Notes: generated by a model from the letters alone, not told the origin. DNA of 37,379 nt from Paenibacillus doosanensis (GCF_025060755.1 NZ_JANYUY010000069.1:1-37379), one strand, 5' to 3'; counted from the stretch's first letter, positions 1-9,055 are shown. A program made the numbers and translations.

Positions 1-69
1 GCACAGAACAAACATCGGATCATCGACGATCATATGGTGAAGCGCGTCATCCAGGGAGAATTGTCATAA
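1..69 (+). CDS. 3' end of an unidentified upstream gene
   Basis: Frame 1 is open from the first base and gives 22 codons ending at TAA 67-69, with the residues RIIDDHMVKRVIQGELS before the stop. The piece is too short to assign to a family. It probably belongs to the same transcription unit as the RHS gene downstream, because nothing like a terminator separates them. A second open frame (frame 3) crosses the same bases, so the choice of frame is a judgement based on natural-looking residue composition. Confidence 0.45.
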   Translation, partial: AQNKHRIIDDHMVKRVIQGELS

Positions 70-167
70 TTCTCCCTTCCTTTTGTATCTCACGCGGACA
101 GATTGACCGTCACCAGCAGGACAACTTACGCCGTCAACTGTCGGACATTATACGTTAGCAGTAACAA

Positions 168-656
168 TTGGGCGTCGATCCTCGAAGTTTGCTGCTGCAA
201 AAAAAAGAGACGAAGAAAGAATGGACACAACTCGAAACCGAGCTTCGGACGCGGCGATACGGACCGGAAGTGGAACGGCTGAAGACCAAGCATCCGGATG
301 CGGCCGCCGAGCTGGCTAAAGAATCCATCGAAATACAAGATCAACTATCGCTGCTTACCGTCTACGACGCCCGCTTGGTGCCCTCCATGAAGGAAGCGAT
401 CGAGCGGTACAAACAGGATCAAGCCCATGCCATCGATACGATCTACGAGGAAAATATCTTCTACGGGACCGTCTCCGACGAGCTTCGTCACCTATATGAT
501 TTGACCGAAGAAGACGTACGTCAGCTGCATCTTACCGATGAGATCGTTCACGCGATCGAACAAGCCCAAGGGGCTGCGAAGTCGGATTCCTCCATGAAGC
601 AGTTTTTTGCCAACATGAAAGATCCGTCGAAGACCAAAGACATCGGAGGACAGTAA
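168..656 (+). CDS. Unknown 162-residue helical protein preceding the RHS toxin gene
   Basis: No family is recognised. The protein is hydrophilic and mostly charged, predicted helical, with no signal peptide or membrane segment. It ends one base before the RHS start codon, so the two genes are probably co-transcribed and perhaps co-translated; the ribosome site GGAGGACAG for the RHS gene lies inside its last codons. The start is doubtful: the first usable codon is TTG at 168 without a clear ribosome site. The same frame is open upstream (residues such as QIDRHQQDNLRRQLSDIIR, 99-155) but is broken by TAG at 156 and TAA at 162. The gene may therefore be a 5'-damaged remnant of a longer one. Its position suggests an accessory or chaperone role for the RHS protein, but that is inference only. 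Confidence 0.55.
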   Translation: MGVDPRSLLLQKKETKKEWTQLETELRTRRYGPEVERLKTKHPDAAAELAKESIEIQDQLSLLTVYDARLVPSMKEAIERYKQDQAHAIDTIYEENIFYGTVSDELRHLYDLTEEDVRQLHLTDEIVHAIEQAQGAAKSDSSMKQFFANMKDPSKTKDIGGQ

Positions 657-657
657 G

Positions 658-3600
658 ATGATAGCCATATTCAAACGAATCCGCACCTTTCTTCTGAGCG
701 TTCTGATCTTCGGTTCCTTGGCTCATTCTCCCGCTTGGGCCGAGACCGATTATGTCCAATTCAACAACGACTTGAACGGGATCGATATTACCAAGGCGAT
801 CAATGAAAGCAACAAGCCCTATGTGGCCGACCGCCAAAATATGACGGAGTCCGTAGATGCCCAAAGCGGTTCCTTGACGTACAAGCAGACCGATCTGGTA
901 CTCCCCGGACGGGACGGTCTGGATCTCAACATTAGCCGTATCTATCAATCGGCTCAAGCTCAAATGGGAGAAGCGGAGTCCGCCTTGATTCATAGCGACA
1001 ACACGTCCTCCCCGTATTATGCGAAGCGGCTGTATTATGTATGGGCTTTTATAGGCACCTATTCGGACGGGGTTCAAGGCGTTCTACTGGATGGCCAGCT
1101 GTACAAAGAACGGGCGGAAGCCGTAAGCAAATGTGAGGCGTATGCCAGCGCGAACGCCCGGAACTATGCCTATACCCACTGCAGTATCTATATGTCGAGC
1201 GGGGCCACGACGACGATCGGAAGCAAAGACTATACGTTGCCCTACAAATACTATACCGAGTATTTAAGCTGGGTGACGCGGGCGAAGAATACCAACGATC
1301 TGCGTTCACGCTACGACCTGGGTGCCGGCTGGTCCTTCGGTTTTCCTTACGTACAAGTTATCGATCTCGAACACGGATCGACCCAGGATCATTACACCCA
1401 TTATCATGACGGCAATGGTGCCAGCTTTCGCTACACCGGAAGCCCGGGCAGCGGATTGGAAGGCTATGACGATAAAGATGTGAAGTTTGGCACTGATACT
1501 ACGTATTCCAACGGGCAGAACTCATCTCAATTTGCTTTTACCGCATCAGATCAGCGAAAATCCTTCTTTGCCACGGACGGACGATTGCTCGGGATTAAGG
1601 ACCGGTTTGGCAATGAGATCAAATTCACCTATATCACCAGGCAGATTAATGGAACAGATTACCCGTTTATCGATGAAATTATCGACTCCATCGGCCGCAA
1701 GGTAAAGTTTACGTATGACAATGCGATCAACAGCTCACCGTTTAATGGGGATAATATCACGCTGAAGGTGACCCAACCGGACTCATCGAAACAAATCGTC
1801 ATTACATATACCAAGATGCGGGATCAGGTCGACGGCAGGAATGAGCCCTATTTATGGAAAGTCACCTATGCCCAAGGCACAGCGGAACAAACCGAGACCA
1901 TTTATGAGTACCAAAAAAGTCCGCAAAAATTTGCCTACAACATGTTCGGACCGAGCGCCACGCTATATTCCCAGCTGCTGCAAAAAGTGATCTATCCGCA
2001 CAGCGTATCGTTTTATGAGTATGCCAGCACGAGCAGAAAATTAGGAACCGGCAGCTTCGATGCCTTCCGAGTGACCCATCGCTACGATCAAGATCGGACC
2101 AGCTCGAATAACAACCCTTCCTTGACGGCGAGCGTGAACCTGGCTTACCAAAAGCCCGTTACTACCTCTTCCGCACACATCGAATATTATGATGAGGGTT
2201 GGGAACGGTTTGAGGGATCGCGGGCGGTAGACGGATACGATATGAACGAGTATTACTGGGAGCCGGAATATAATGATACGAACATCTCGATAACAGTGGA
2301 TCTGGGTTCAGTGCAACCCTTCAACGAAGTAGAGATGCAATGGGCCCCTAATAATTATGGCGTACATTATACAATTTCCACATCTAACGATAATAATAAC
2401 CCATGGACGACTCTAGCCCAGACCCAGCACGGGTCGCCGGACATCGAAACGAGCAGCGGATTCCAAGCGACGGGGCGCTATGTGAAGCTGCAGATCACCA
2501 AATCGGATACGTTATACAGCTCCGGTCCTCGTCTGTATGAATTGAAAGTATATAACCGAACGCAGAAAAACAACAAAAGCTATGGCTATTATTTGGATTA
2601 CGCCAACGGGAGCAGCAATTATAAAACGTCGGTAACCGATCAAACCGGGGTTACGCAAACCTTTGTATACGCCGCGAATCAATCGCTAATGAAGACCCAA
2701 ACCCGCAATGCGAAGGGCGAAGAGAAAGAGGTTGCCTACGCGGAGTACAGTAAAGATTTCAAAACAAAACCGACCCGGCTTCAAATCACCGAATACGGCA
2801 AAGAGCAATTTCAATATAATACGCTGTATGTGAACAACACCTATAACACTTGGGGCGGGCTGAGCAGTACCACCAAGCCGATGACCAGTACCGAATTGGC
2901 CAATGAGGCCACAAAAAAAGCGTACACCACGACCTATACGTACGACAGCACGTATTATTTCCCAACCCAGACGGAGCATCAGCAAACTGACCAAATCAAG
3001 GTAACCGAACGGTCCGAATACTACGCTTCCAATCAAGGGGGCAAAGCGGGCCGGCTCAAGCAAACGACCAATGCGATGGGAGATATCGTCACCTATGATT
3101 ACGAGCTCAACGGCGAAGGCAAGGTGACCAAAGCCATCGTCACGCAAAGCCTGGAGAACGGGAAAACCGCCCGGACCGAGACGGAGTACAGCAATACGTA
3201 CAAAAACGCCTTCCCGACCGTCGTTCGCACCTATTATACCAATGAGAATAACCAGTGGGTCAGCACCAAAACCACCCAAGAATACGATCTGTTAACGGGC
3301 AACGTCACCGCGATGACCGATGACAGCGGCAGAAAGACCAGCTATGAATACGACGCCTTGGGACGCACCGTTTCCGTTCACATGCCGCCGTATACCGGGA
3401 ATAACAATACGCAGTATGAGGCGGAAACCAAAACGACCTACACGCCGAACCAAACGTCCTCTCTCTTTGACGGTACTAACACGGGACGAAAGACGATGAA
3501 AATCTCGACGTTGACGAAAGTGGCGTATAAGGAAAATAATCAGCCGATCGCCAAAGAATATAACCAGACAGAAAATTATTATGACGGCTTCGGCAATCTG

Positions 3601-6165
3601 CTGCTGCAAACAGCATGGAATTCAGCGGCGAACGCTTGGATTGCGATGCAGCAAAACCATTTTGATGCCGTCGGCAGACCTGTATACACCGTCGGTGCTT
3701 CAGCAGATGCCAGCACCATCGAATACGAGCCCTGGGGCCGCGTGACAAAAGTCGTGGATCCATTCGGGGTAGCCTACGTATCGGAATATGACCTGCTTGG
3801 GCGGAAACAGACGAGCTATAGGCAGAGCGGATCTGCTACCGAGAACTACACCGTACAGCAGGTGGATACCTGGGGCCGGGTGACCAAGACGTCGGTTTAT
3901 CCGAATTATCCGGAGTGGACCGCGGAAATAGCCAGCTCCTTCGCCTATGACTGGGACGGCAACACGGTGAGCCAAACCGATCCGAAAGGGTACACGACGA
4001 CGTATGCTTACGATAAAATGAACCGTCTCGCCAAAATCGTCGATCCGCTGAATCAGACAAGCGAATACCAGTACTCCAAACTAGGGGCGCTCCTGCAAAT
4101 GAAGCAAGGCGACAGCAGCACCTCCTATACGACGACGAAAGCCTATGATGAACGCGGATTGTCCATCCGTCATACGAATGCAGGAAATGAGACGGAAACC
4201 AGCGGATATAACAACTTGGGGCTGCTGCAATCGCATAAGGATCCCAGCGGGAACGTATTTAGCTATGCGTATGACCAGTGGAACCGCCAGACCGCAAGGC
4301 AGACCGGGAGTCAGAAGTATACCAGCACCTACAACGAAGTCCCCTACGGACCGTTGAAGGTGGCCGAATGGGCGGGAGCGACCGAGGCGCGAACGACGAC
4401 CTACCAGTACGGGGGGTTAGGACAAGTCGCCGAAATCGCCAACAGCTACGATGGAATCACGCAGAGCCAACGGTATACGTACGATTCGCAAGGAAAGCTG
4501 ATCAAGCTGAAGGACCCGGGCGATTTCACGACGCAGTACCAATATGAAAAAACGCGGTTGTCCAAAGTGCAGGTGAACGGCAGTGCTAGCGATCCGTTTT
4601 CCACCAATGTCAATCAATATGCACAATACAGCTACGATGCCATGGGCAGGCTGCAGAGCATCGTGTATCCCGGCGGACAGGTCAAAGCCGCGTATACGTA
4701 CGATAAGCTCGGACGCGTCACCAAAGTCACCAACACCAAAAGCGGTGCGACCCTCTCCCAGTACGAATACAGCTACGACAAAAACGGAAATGTGGAGAGC
4801 GTCACCGATGCAACCGGGACAACCCGGTATGAGTACGATGGACTTAACCGGTTAAAGCGGACCGTTCATCCGAATAATGCAGTGGATACGTATGAGTATG
4901 ATGTGCGAGGCAATCGGAAACGGCTGGAGAGCGGCACGGGCGTAGCGGTCTTTACCGATGCCAGCTATAGCTATGACAAATTCGACCAGTTGGTTTCGGC
5001 CAACCAAGGCGGCAGCGCCAGCTTCCAGTATGATGCCAATGGCCTGCGGCTGAAGAAAGACAACGGTCAGGCAGCGACCCGGTATGTGTATAATGCAAGC
5101 GGACAAGTAATCGCCGAAGCGAACGCCTCGAACCAAGTAACGGCGAGCTACGTCTGGGGAGACCGGCTGCTGGTGAAGCAGGAGAAGGGATCAAGCGGAC
5201 TCACCCCCTATTACTATTTGTATAACGGTCATGGGGACGTCGTTCAAATCGTCGACGCGGCGGGGAATGTGAAAAATGCCTACCAGTATGACGAGTGGGG
5301 CAATATCGATGCATCCAAAAGTAAAGAAGAGATCCAGAATACGTTTAAATACGCCGGAGAACAGCTCGATGCCGAAACAGGACTTTACTATTTGCGGGCC
5401 CGGTATTATGATCCAAGTGTAGGGCGGTTTATTAATAAGGATACGTATGAAGGGGATATTACGAATCCGTTGAGTTTGAATTTGTATACGTATGTGCATA
5501 ATAATCCCTTGACGAATGTGGACCCGACTGGCCATTGGTGTATTTCGGCAGATGGAAATAACGTACATGATAAAGGGTGTAGTAGTAGTAGTTCAACCGA
5601 AAGCTATGATATCGACCATGATGGCGAAGCAATGTATGAGGATGGTGTTTTTAAAGGATATTATCACTTCGAATTCACTGAAAAGGGGGTTCGGGAGGAT
5701 TATGCAACCGAAGTAGGAGCTGTCGGTGTAATTGCTTCATGCATTGTTTCTTGTCCTACGCTCGTATCAGCAGCAGCGGGTGGAGCGGATGTTGCAACTA
5801 TGGGAACAACCACTGGTTCCGTAGTAGGTGGAGCTGCTGTAGCTGCAAAATCAGGAAGCTCGTGGGGGACAGTAAAAAGCTGGTTTTCAAAATCTGAAGA
5901 GGTAGTCGAAGCTAGAGGCGTTCCTTTTAATTCAAATGCTAGAACAGGGGAAATACAAATGAACGTGAACCCCAATACAATTACACCTAGTAGGGATTTA
6001 AACGAGTTAAGCAAATTACCTGATTATAAAAGGCGTTCGCAAAATGCACTGGAGTATTTTGATAATCCTATAATAGTTAGCAGGCAGGGAGTAATAATTG
6101 ACGGACACCACAGACTTCAAATTGCTCTTAAAAATAATTGGCCAGTTAACGTAATAATTAAATGA
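658..6165 (+). CDS. Secreted RHS/YD-repeat polymorphic toxin with ParB-like C-terminal tip
   Basis: 1835 residues. The first 28 residues form a Sec signal peptide (basic start, hydrophobic core, cleavage near SPAWA-ET). Residues about 485-637 resemble an F5/8 type C (discoidin) carbohydrate-binding domain (SRAVDGYD, ITVDLGS, GRYVKLQIT, LYELKVY). From about residue 870 to 1560 there are many YD repeats (YxYDxxGR and YEYDGLNRL types), ending in the RHS-associated core (GLYYLRARYYDPSVGRFINK ... DPTGHW, to about residue 1624). The last 210 residues differ in composition and are AT-rich. They contain a small, alanine/glycine-rich hydrophobic stretch and end with IIDGHHRLQIALKNNWPVN, which resembles the ParB/sulfiredoxin fold seen in some polymorphic toxin tips. 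Like Bacillus WapA, it would be exported by Sec and deliver its tip to neighbouring cells. The start ATG 658 has GGAGGACAG upstream. Family assignment is firm; tip activity (a nuclease is one option) is inferred. Confidence 0.93.
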   Translation: MIAIFKRIRTFLLSVLIFGSLAHSPAWAETDYVQFNNDLNGIDITKAINESNKPYVADRQNMTESVDAQSGSLTYKQTDLVLPGRDGLDLNISRIYQSAQAQMGEAESALIHSDNTSSPYYAKRLYYVWAFIGTYSDGVQGVLLDGQLYKERAEAVSKCEAYASANARNYAYTHCSIYMSSGATTTIGSKDYTLPYKYYTEYLSWVTRAKNTNDLRSRYDLGAGWSFGFPYVQVIDLEHGSTQDHYTHYHDGNGASFRYTGSPGSGLEGYDDKDVKFGTDTTYSNGQNSSQFAFTASDQRKSFFATDGRLLGIKDRFGNEIKFTYITRQINGTDYPFIDEIIDSIGRKVKFTYDNAINSSPFNGDNITLKVTQPDSSKQIVITYTKMRDQVDGRNEPYLWKVTYAQGTAEQTETIYEYQKSPQKFAYNMFGPSATLYSQLLQKVIYPHSVSFYEYASTSRKLGTGSFDAFRVTHRYDQDRTSSNNNPSLTASVNLAYQKPVTTSSAHIEYYDEGWERFEGSRAVDGYDMNEYYWEPEYNDTNISITVDLGSVQPFNEVEMQWAPNNYGVHYTISTSNDNNNPWTTLAQTQHGSPDIETSSGFQATGRYVKLQITKSDTLYSSGPRLYELKVYNRTQKNNKSYGYYLDYANGSSNYKTSVTDQTGVTQTFVYAANQSLMKTQTRNAKGEEKEVAYAEYSKDFKTKPTRLQITEYGKEQFQYNTLYVNNTYNTWGGLSSTTKPMTSTELANEATKKAYTTTYTYDSTYYFPTQTEHQQTDQIKVTERSEYYASNQGGKAGRLKQTTNAMGDIVTYDYELNGEGKVTKAIVTQSLENGKTARTETEYSNTYKNAFPTVVRTYYTNENNQWVSTKTTQEYDLLTGNVTAMTDDSGRKTSYEYDALGRTVSVHMPPYTGNNNTQYEAETKTTYTPNQTSSLFDGTNTGRKTMKISTLTKVAYKENNQPIAKEYNQTENYYDGFGNLLLQTAWNSAANAWIAMQQNHFDAVGRPVYTVGASADASTIEYEPWGRVTKVVDPFGVAYVSEYDLLGRKQTSYRQSGSATENYTVQQVDTWGRVTKTSVYPNYPEWTAEIASSFAYDWDGNTVSQTDPKGYTTTYAYDKMNRLAKIVDPLNQTSEYQYSKLGALLQMKQGDSSTSYTTTKAYDERGLSIRHTNAGNETETSGYNNLGLLQSHKDPSGNVFSYAYDQWNRQTARQTGSQKYTSTYNEVPYGPLKVAEWAGATEARTTTYQYGGLGQVAEIANSYDGITQSQRYTYDSQGKLIKLKDPGDFTTQYQYEKTRLSKVQVNGSASDPFSTNVNQYAQYSYDAMGRLQSIVYPGGQVKAAYTYDKLGRVTKVTNTKSGATLSQYEYSYDKNGNVESVTDATGTTRYEYDGLNRLKRTVHPNNAVDTYEYDVRGNRKRLESGTGVAVFTDASYSYDKFDQLVSANQGGSASFQYDANGLRLKKDNGQAATRYVYNASGQVIAEANASNQVTASYVWGDRLLVKQEKGSSGLTPYYYLYNGHGDVVQIVDAAGNVKNAYQYDEWGNIDASKSKEEIQNTFKYAGEQLDAETGLYYLRARYYDPSVGRFINKDTYEGDITNPLSLNLYTYVHNNPLTNVDPTGHWCISADGNNVHDKGCSSSSSTESYDIDHDGEAMYEDGVFKGYYHFEFTEKGVREDYATEVGAVGVIASCIVSCPTLVSAAAGGADVATMGTTTGSVVGGAAVAAKSGSSWGTVKSWFSKSEEVVEARGVPFNSNARTGEIQMNVNPNTITPSRDLNELSKLPDYKRRSQNALEYFDNPIIVSRQGVIIDGHHRLQIALKNNWPVNVIIK
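5438..5496 (+). repeat. RHS core junction repeat, copy 1 (in the active gene)
   Basis: These 59 bases encode KDTYEGDITNPLSLNLYTYV, just before the variable tip. They are identical to 8177-8235 and nearly identical to 10635-10692. This is the stretch over which recombination could swap tips. Confidence 0.95.
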
Positions 6166-6166
6166 T

Positions 6167-6718
6167 ATGAGGGTGGTTAATATAAACAATGCAGAATGTG
6201 TTCAGTTTATGTATATACTTTCAAATATATTTATTATTACAAGATTTAAACTTAGAGAAGTTGACTTTTTACCAATTTATAGTCACATAGATATGTATTT
6301 AAATGAATCTTTAGGAGAAGGACTTGATCATCTTAAGAAAAGTCTAGTTAATGCTACGAAAGATGAAGAAGTGAGTGAATATATAAAAAATGAATTTGAG
6401 GCGGTAAAAGGATTATCTCATTTGTCGGAAAATTATGATGAAGTAGTGAAATATCAACCGATAGTGAAGAAAATGATTGAAGAGCTACTACAATTATTGA
6501 GGGAAAAGAAAATTGACACAGTCTTTTGTTTTGTGGATTTATTCCATAATTTCCCTAAAAATATTGTGATGTCCACACAATGGAATCCAGATCAATTTTG
6601 GAAGCATGATGTCAGAATATACAGAAAGGAATCAAAAAGAACCTCGTTTTTGGTTGAATATCAGAAAGATTTTATACCAGCACATCGATATAAACTATTT
6701 TTTTGGAAAAAAAAATAG
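6167..6718 (+). CDS. Candidate immunity protein for the RHS tip
   Basis: 183 residues, no recognised family. It begins two codon positions after the RHS stop (TGA 6163-6165, ATG 6167) and is markedly AT-rich, like the toxin tip and unlike the RHS body. That is the usual layout of a toxin tip with its cognate immunity gene. The protein looks cytoplasmic: helical and charged in the middle (GEGLDHLKKSLVNATKDEEV), with a C-terminal beta-type section rich in aromatic and basic residues. ATG 6167 has no ribosome site of its own, so translation is probably coupled to the toxin; ATG 6209 is an alternative start behind GAGGGTGG (6171-6178), although its spacing is long. Its terminator is now displaced about 1.15 kb downstream by an insertion sequence. 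Function is inferred from position only. Confidence 0.7.
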   Translation: MRVVNINNAECVQFMYILSNIFIITRFKLREVDFLPIYSHIDMYLNESLGEGLDHLKKSLVNATKDEEVSEYIKNEFEAVKGLSHLSENYDEVVKYQPIVKKMIEELLQLLREKKIDTVFCFVDLFHNFPKNIVMSTQWNPDQFWKHDVRIYRKESKRTSFLVEYQKDFIPAHRYKLFFWKKK

Positions 6719-6725
6719 TCTTCTA

Positions 6726-7878
6726 TATAAGTTGAACCAATGATGCTCATCTACATTCGTATGCATAGGCGATCAATGATCTTCAATGGCTCTTTCATAA
6801 TTCGATCCATGAAAGCTTGGACATTGATTCGGATTTCAGCTGTTGTATGGTAAAAGACGTTGTTGTTGACATCTGCTTTCAGCCATTTCCAAAGCCCTTC
6901 AACAAGATTGAGTTCTGGACTATAAGGCGGTAGGAACACCAGTTCAAGACGATTCTTGTTTTCTTGAAGGAAACCTGAAAGTAACTTCGCGTGATGAATT
7001 CGAGCATTGTCCAATACCATTACGATCTTCCCGGTTGAATAGGCAGCTAAAACTAGTTCGAGAAACGCCAAGAAGGATTCCGCGTTGTACTGCTCGTCTT
7101 CTTTCCAGACGATTTTGCCTTCTGCGTAATCCAGTGTCGCCAGTAGTTTGACGCCGCGATGCTTGCCAGTTGTCTTGATAATTCGTTGCTTTCCTTTGGC
7201 AAACCATGTTTTCTGAAGTGCTTGGTAGTCGCGAATCATACTCTCATCTTCAAACAATAAATGATCAATTTCGCCGTTCTCGTAATTTTTTTAACCTTGG
7301 GAAGGTAGTTTCGACAAACAATCTTTGCTTTTCTTCGTCAGCCGCCGCCAAGGTGTAGGTAGGTTTCGTGTAGCTTAAATCCATGCGATGCATCAGTTTG
7401 GAGACGCCTCGGATCGAGTAACTCTTTCTAAATTCGCGACTGATGTAGTCTCCAATGAGTTGAAGTGTCCACTTAAACTTTGCTGTAAAGCCGACATCAT
7501 GCGGAACATGATCACAGATGGTTTTCTTCAGTTGCTGTTGTTGCTCTTTACTTAATTGTTCTGGAGGACCAGGAGAAAATTTCATCTGTAATCCATCCAG
7601 ACCTTGCTAACAATACTGACGCAAATACGTATCGACCGTACTTTCCTTTCTGCCTATGCTTATGGCCATCGCGGCATTGTCGTGGCCGAGAAGATGGAGA
7701 CGAACGGTTTGGTAGCGCTCGAACATTCTTCTGCTTTTCTCATGCTTAAGCCTTTGTTCCACGTCTTGCAATTGCTCGTCAACAGTTTTCATTTTCATCA
7801 CCCCTCCAGTAGAATGGTCTCTACTATTCGACGGGAACAGCCAGAAATTCCTTCCAAGTGACTTTAGTTCAACTTATA
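6726..7878 (-). mobile_element. IS630-family insertion sequence, 1.15 kb
   Basis: The ends are inverted repeats: TATAAGTTGAAC at 6726-6737 and its exact complement at 7867-7878. Both are flanked by TA (6724-6725 and 7879-7880), the target duplication known for the IS630/Tc1 group. By chance the match extends to 16 bases (TCTATATAAGTTGAAC). It carries one transposase gene on the minus strand, now broken. It sits between the stop codon of the immunity gene (6718) and the hairpin terminator at 7883. Closing the gap would put that terminator about 15 bases after the stop. Confidence 0.9.
6751..7801 (-). pseudogene. IS630-family transposase, broken by a stop codon and a frameshift
   Basis: Read 7801 to 6751, the pieces form one IS630/DDE transposase. 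The N-terminal helix-turn-helix region is followed by an in-frame TAG (about 7604-7606) after DTYLRQYC. The second piece continues in the same frame to residues FPRLKKLRERRN. The last piece, in the +1 frame, holds the catalytic core with FEDES, MVLDNARIHHAK and PPYSPELNLVEGLWKWLK, which supply the DDE acids. The frame change occurs at a run of seven A (complement of 7286-7292). With six A the reading would be FPRLKNYENGEIDHLLFEDES, which fits the family. A good ribosome site (GGAGGGGTG) precedes ATG 7798/GTG 7801. Transcriptional slippage on the A run could restore the second junction but not the TAG, so the gene is probably dead. Confidence 0.88.
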
Positions 7879-7882
7879 TAGA

Positions 7883-7920
7883 CCACAATGCGACTAACCC
7901 TCGCGTTGTGGTTGTTTATG
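7883..7920 (+). terminator. Terminator originally belonging to the immunity gene at 6167
   Basis: CCACAATGCGA (7883-7893) pairs with TCGCGTTGTGG (7901-7911) around a short CTAACCC loop, followed by a T-rich stretch. Nearly the same sequence recurs at 12966-13000 after the last immunity gene. Confidence 0.75.
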
Positions 7921-8124
7921 TTCGCCACGCCATTACAACACGGAAAATCGCTCAATCAGTGTACGCGGCGTAATCTTCCTCTATCTTATCAATTCAGACG
8001 AACAGATTTTGTCCGCTGCCCGATTCATAGCTTAGACATTCGCTTTTGATTGGAAGAAAAGTGGAAGAAGTACAGATGCTTCTGAAAGCGGTGCAAATGA
8101 AGCAGGCTGGATGATATAATTGGT
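7921..8124. other. Gene-free spacer with a short toxin- or immunity-like remnant
   Basis: No intact gene. A 27-codon open stretch at 8036-8119 (+ strand) ends in SGANEAGWMI before TAA and sits just ahead of the hairpin terminator at 8125. It looks like the tail of a lost gene. The rest of the spacer shows nothing recognisable. Confidence 0.35.
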
Positions 8125-8160
8125 GGTAACTGGAATTACTGGTTGCCGCTTTTTTTATTT
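8125..8160 (+). terminator. Terminator immediately ahead of the second RHS tip
   Basis: GGTAACTGG (8125-8133) pairs with CTGGTTGCC (8139-8147), including three G-U pairs, and is followed by a run of seven T (8150-8156). It ends about 20 bases before the RHS core repeat at 8177. Confidence 0.65.
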
Positions 8161-8950
8161 GAGCGCTTTAATAGAGAGGATACGTATGAAGGGGATATTA
8201 CGAATCCGTTGAGTTTGAATTTGTATACGTATGTGAGTAATAATCCATTGCGGTATAATGACCCAACGGGTCATATGCAAGATGGTGATGAGAATTACAA
8301 TTCGTTTGTTTACGTTCAATTAAAATTCATTACCAGTGCTTGGGAAGCAGCGGCAGGTGATTCGGCAATGCAAGCACAAATTCATGCTACTGCGAATTAT
8401 TTACGAAGTGTCGCCAGCACTGGTGCAAACTATGCTATTCTAAGTCATGGATACGTTCTTACCTGTAGACCAAGGCACTGATCCGTGGGGCAATACGTAT
8501 CTAGGAAATGGAGTCGATAGACAATTTGGTGCAAATGACCTTAATGTTAAAACATTGCAGTATGGTGTTGTAAATTTGGATTACAATTCTGTAGTTGGAT
8601 TCAATTATGTTACGTTAAGAGAACGAACTCATAGTGTACTTCCTATTTTTGATAAAAATGCATCAACACGTGATAGTAATGGCGGCATGTATTTTACATC
8701 GAATCTCAATACAAGTGGTAATAGCAATTTTACGATGATTAATGCGGTCACATCAGCTAGTAATGAACTTTCATTAGGTGCACCTTCACTAGATTATTCG
8801 GCAAGTATGAAAATAACAAATAAAAGCAATATTTCAGTTTCAGTTACAACTGATAAGTTTCCATCATATGAGGGGTATGCTAGCATAAACGGCGGGAGTT
8901 TCAACACGCTATATCCACTCGGGGCTATACCTGCTCCAGGAAATCCTTGA
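8161..8950 (+). pseudogene. Orphan RHS tip 2: core fragment plus toxin domain, frameshifted
   Basis: The fragment starts in the RHS core (ERFNREDTYEGD ... DPTGHM) and has no signal peptide or upstream RHS body, so it is a displaced C-terminal tip rather than a gene. The first frame runs to a stop at 8479-8481. The second, in the +1 frame, has a stop at 8441 and carries on from about 8447 to 8950, so a frameshift lies between about 8444 and 8478. The second part is rich in Asn, Ser and Thr and contains DQGTDPWGNTYLGNGVDRQF and DKFPSYEGYASINGG. The last motif faintly recalls DUF3238-type secreted domains, but I would not assign a function. The lack of any ribosome site at ATG 8447 argues against two separate genes. 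If the shift is real, the cassette could not work even after recombination into the complete RHS gene. Confidence 0.75.
8177..8235 (+). repeat. RHS core junction repeat, copy 2
   Basis: Identical over 59 bases to 5438-5496 of the complete RHS gene, then diverging at the codon after LYTYV. This is the signature of a silent tip cassette. Confidence 0.95.
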
Positions 8951-9055
8951 ACTTACACAAATAACATCACTTATCAAAAATAGAAATAGCCAAGCCAGTA
9001 TTTTATTGAAAAGCTAGGTAGGCTACTAGCCTTTCAGATTTTCCAAAGTTAGGAT

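Noticed and set aside
2686-5568. Long open frames on the minus strand across the RHS gene
   Set aside because: They mirror the codon bias of the repeat-rich RHS gene, have no ribosome sites and contain no recognisable domains.
7604-7801. A separate small DNA-binding protein on the minus strand
   Set aside because: It joins in frame across a single TAG to the rest of the IS630 transposase and lies inside the element's inverted repeats.
8447-8950. A separate gene starting at ATG 8447
   Set aside because: No ribosome site precedes it and it continues the RHS tip, so it is treated as part of a frameshifted pseudogene.
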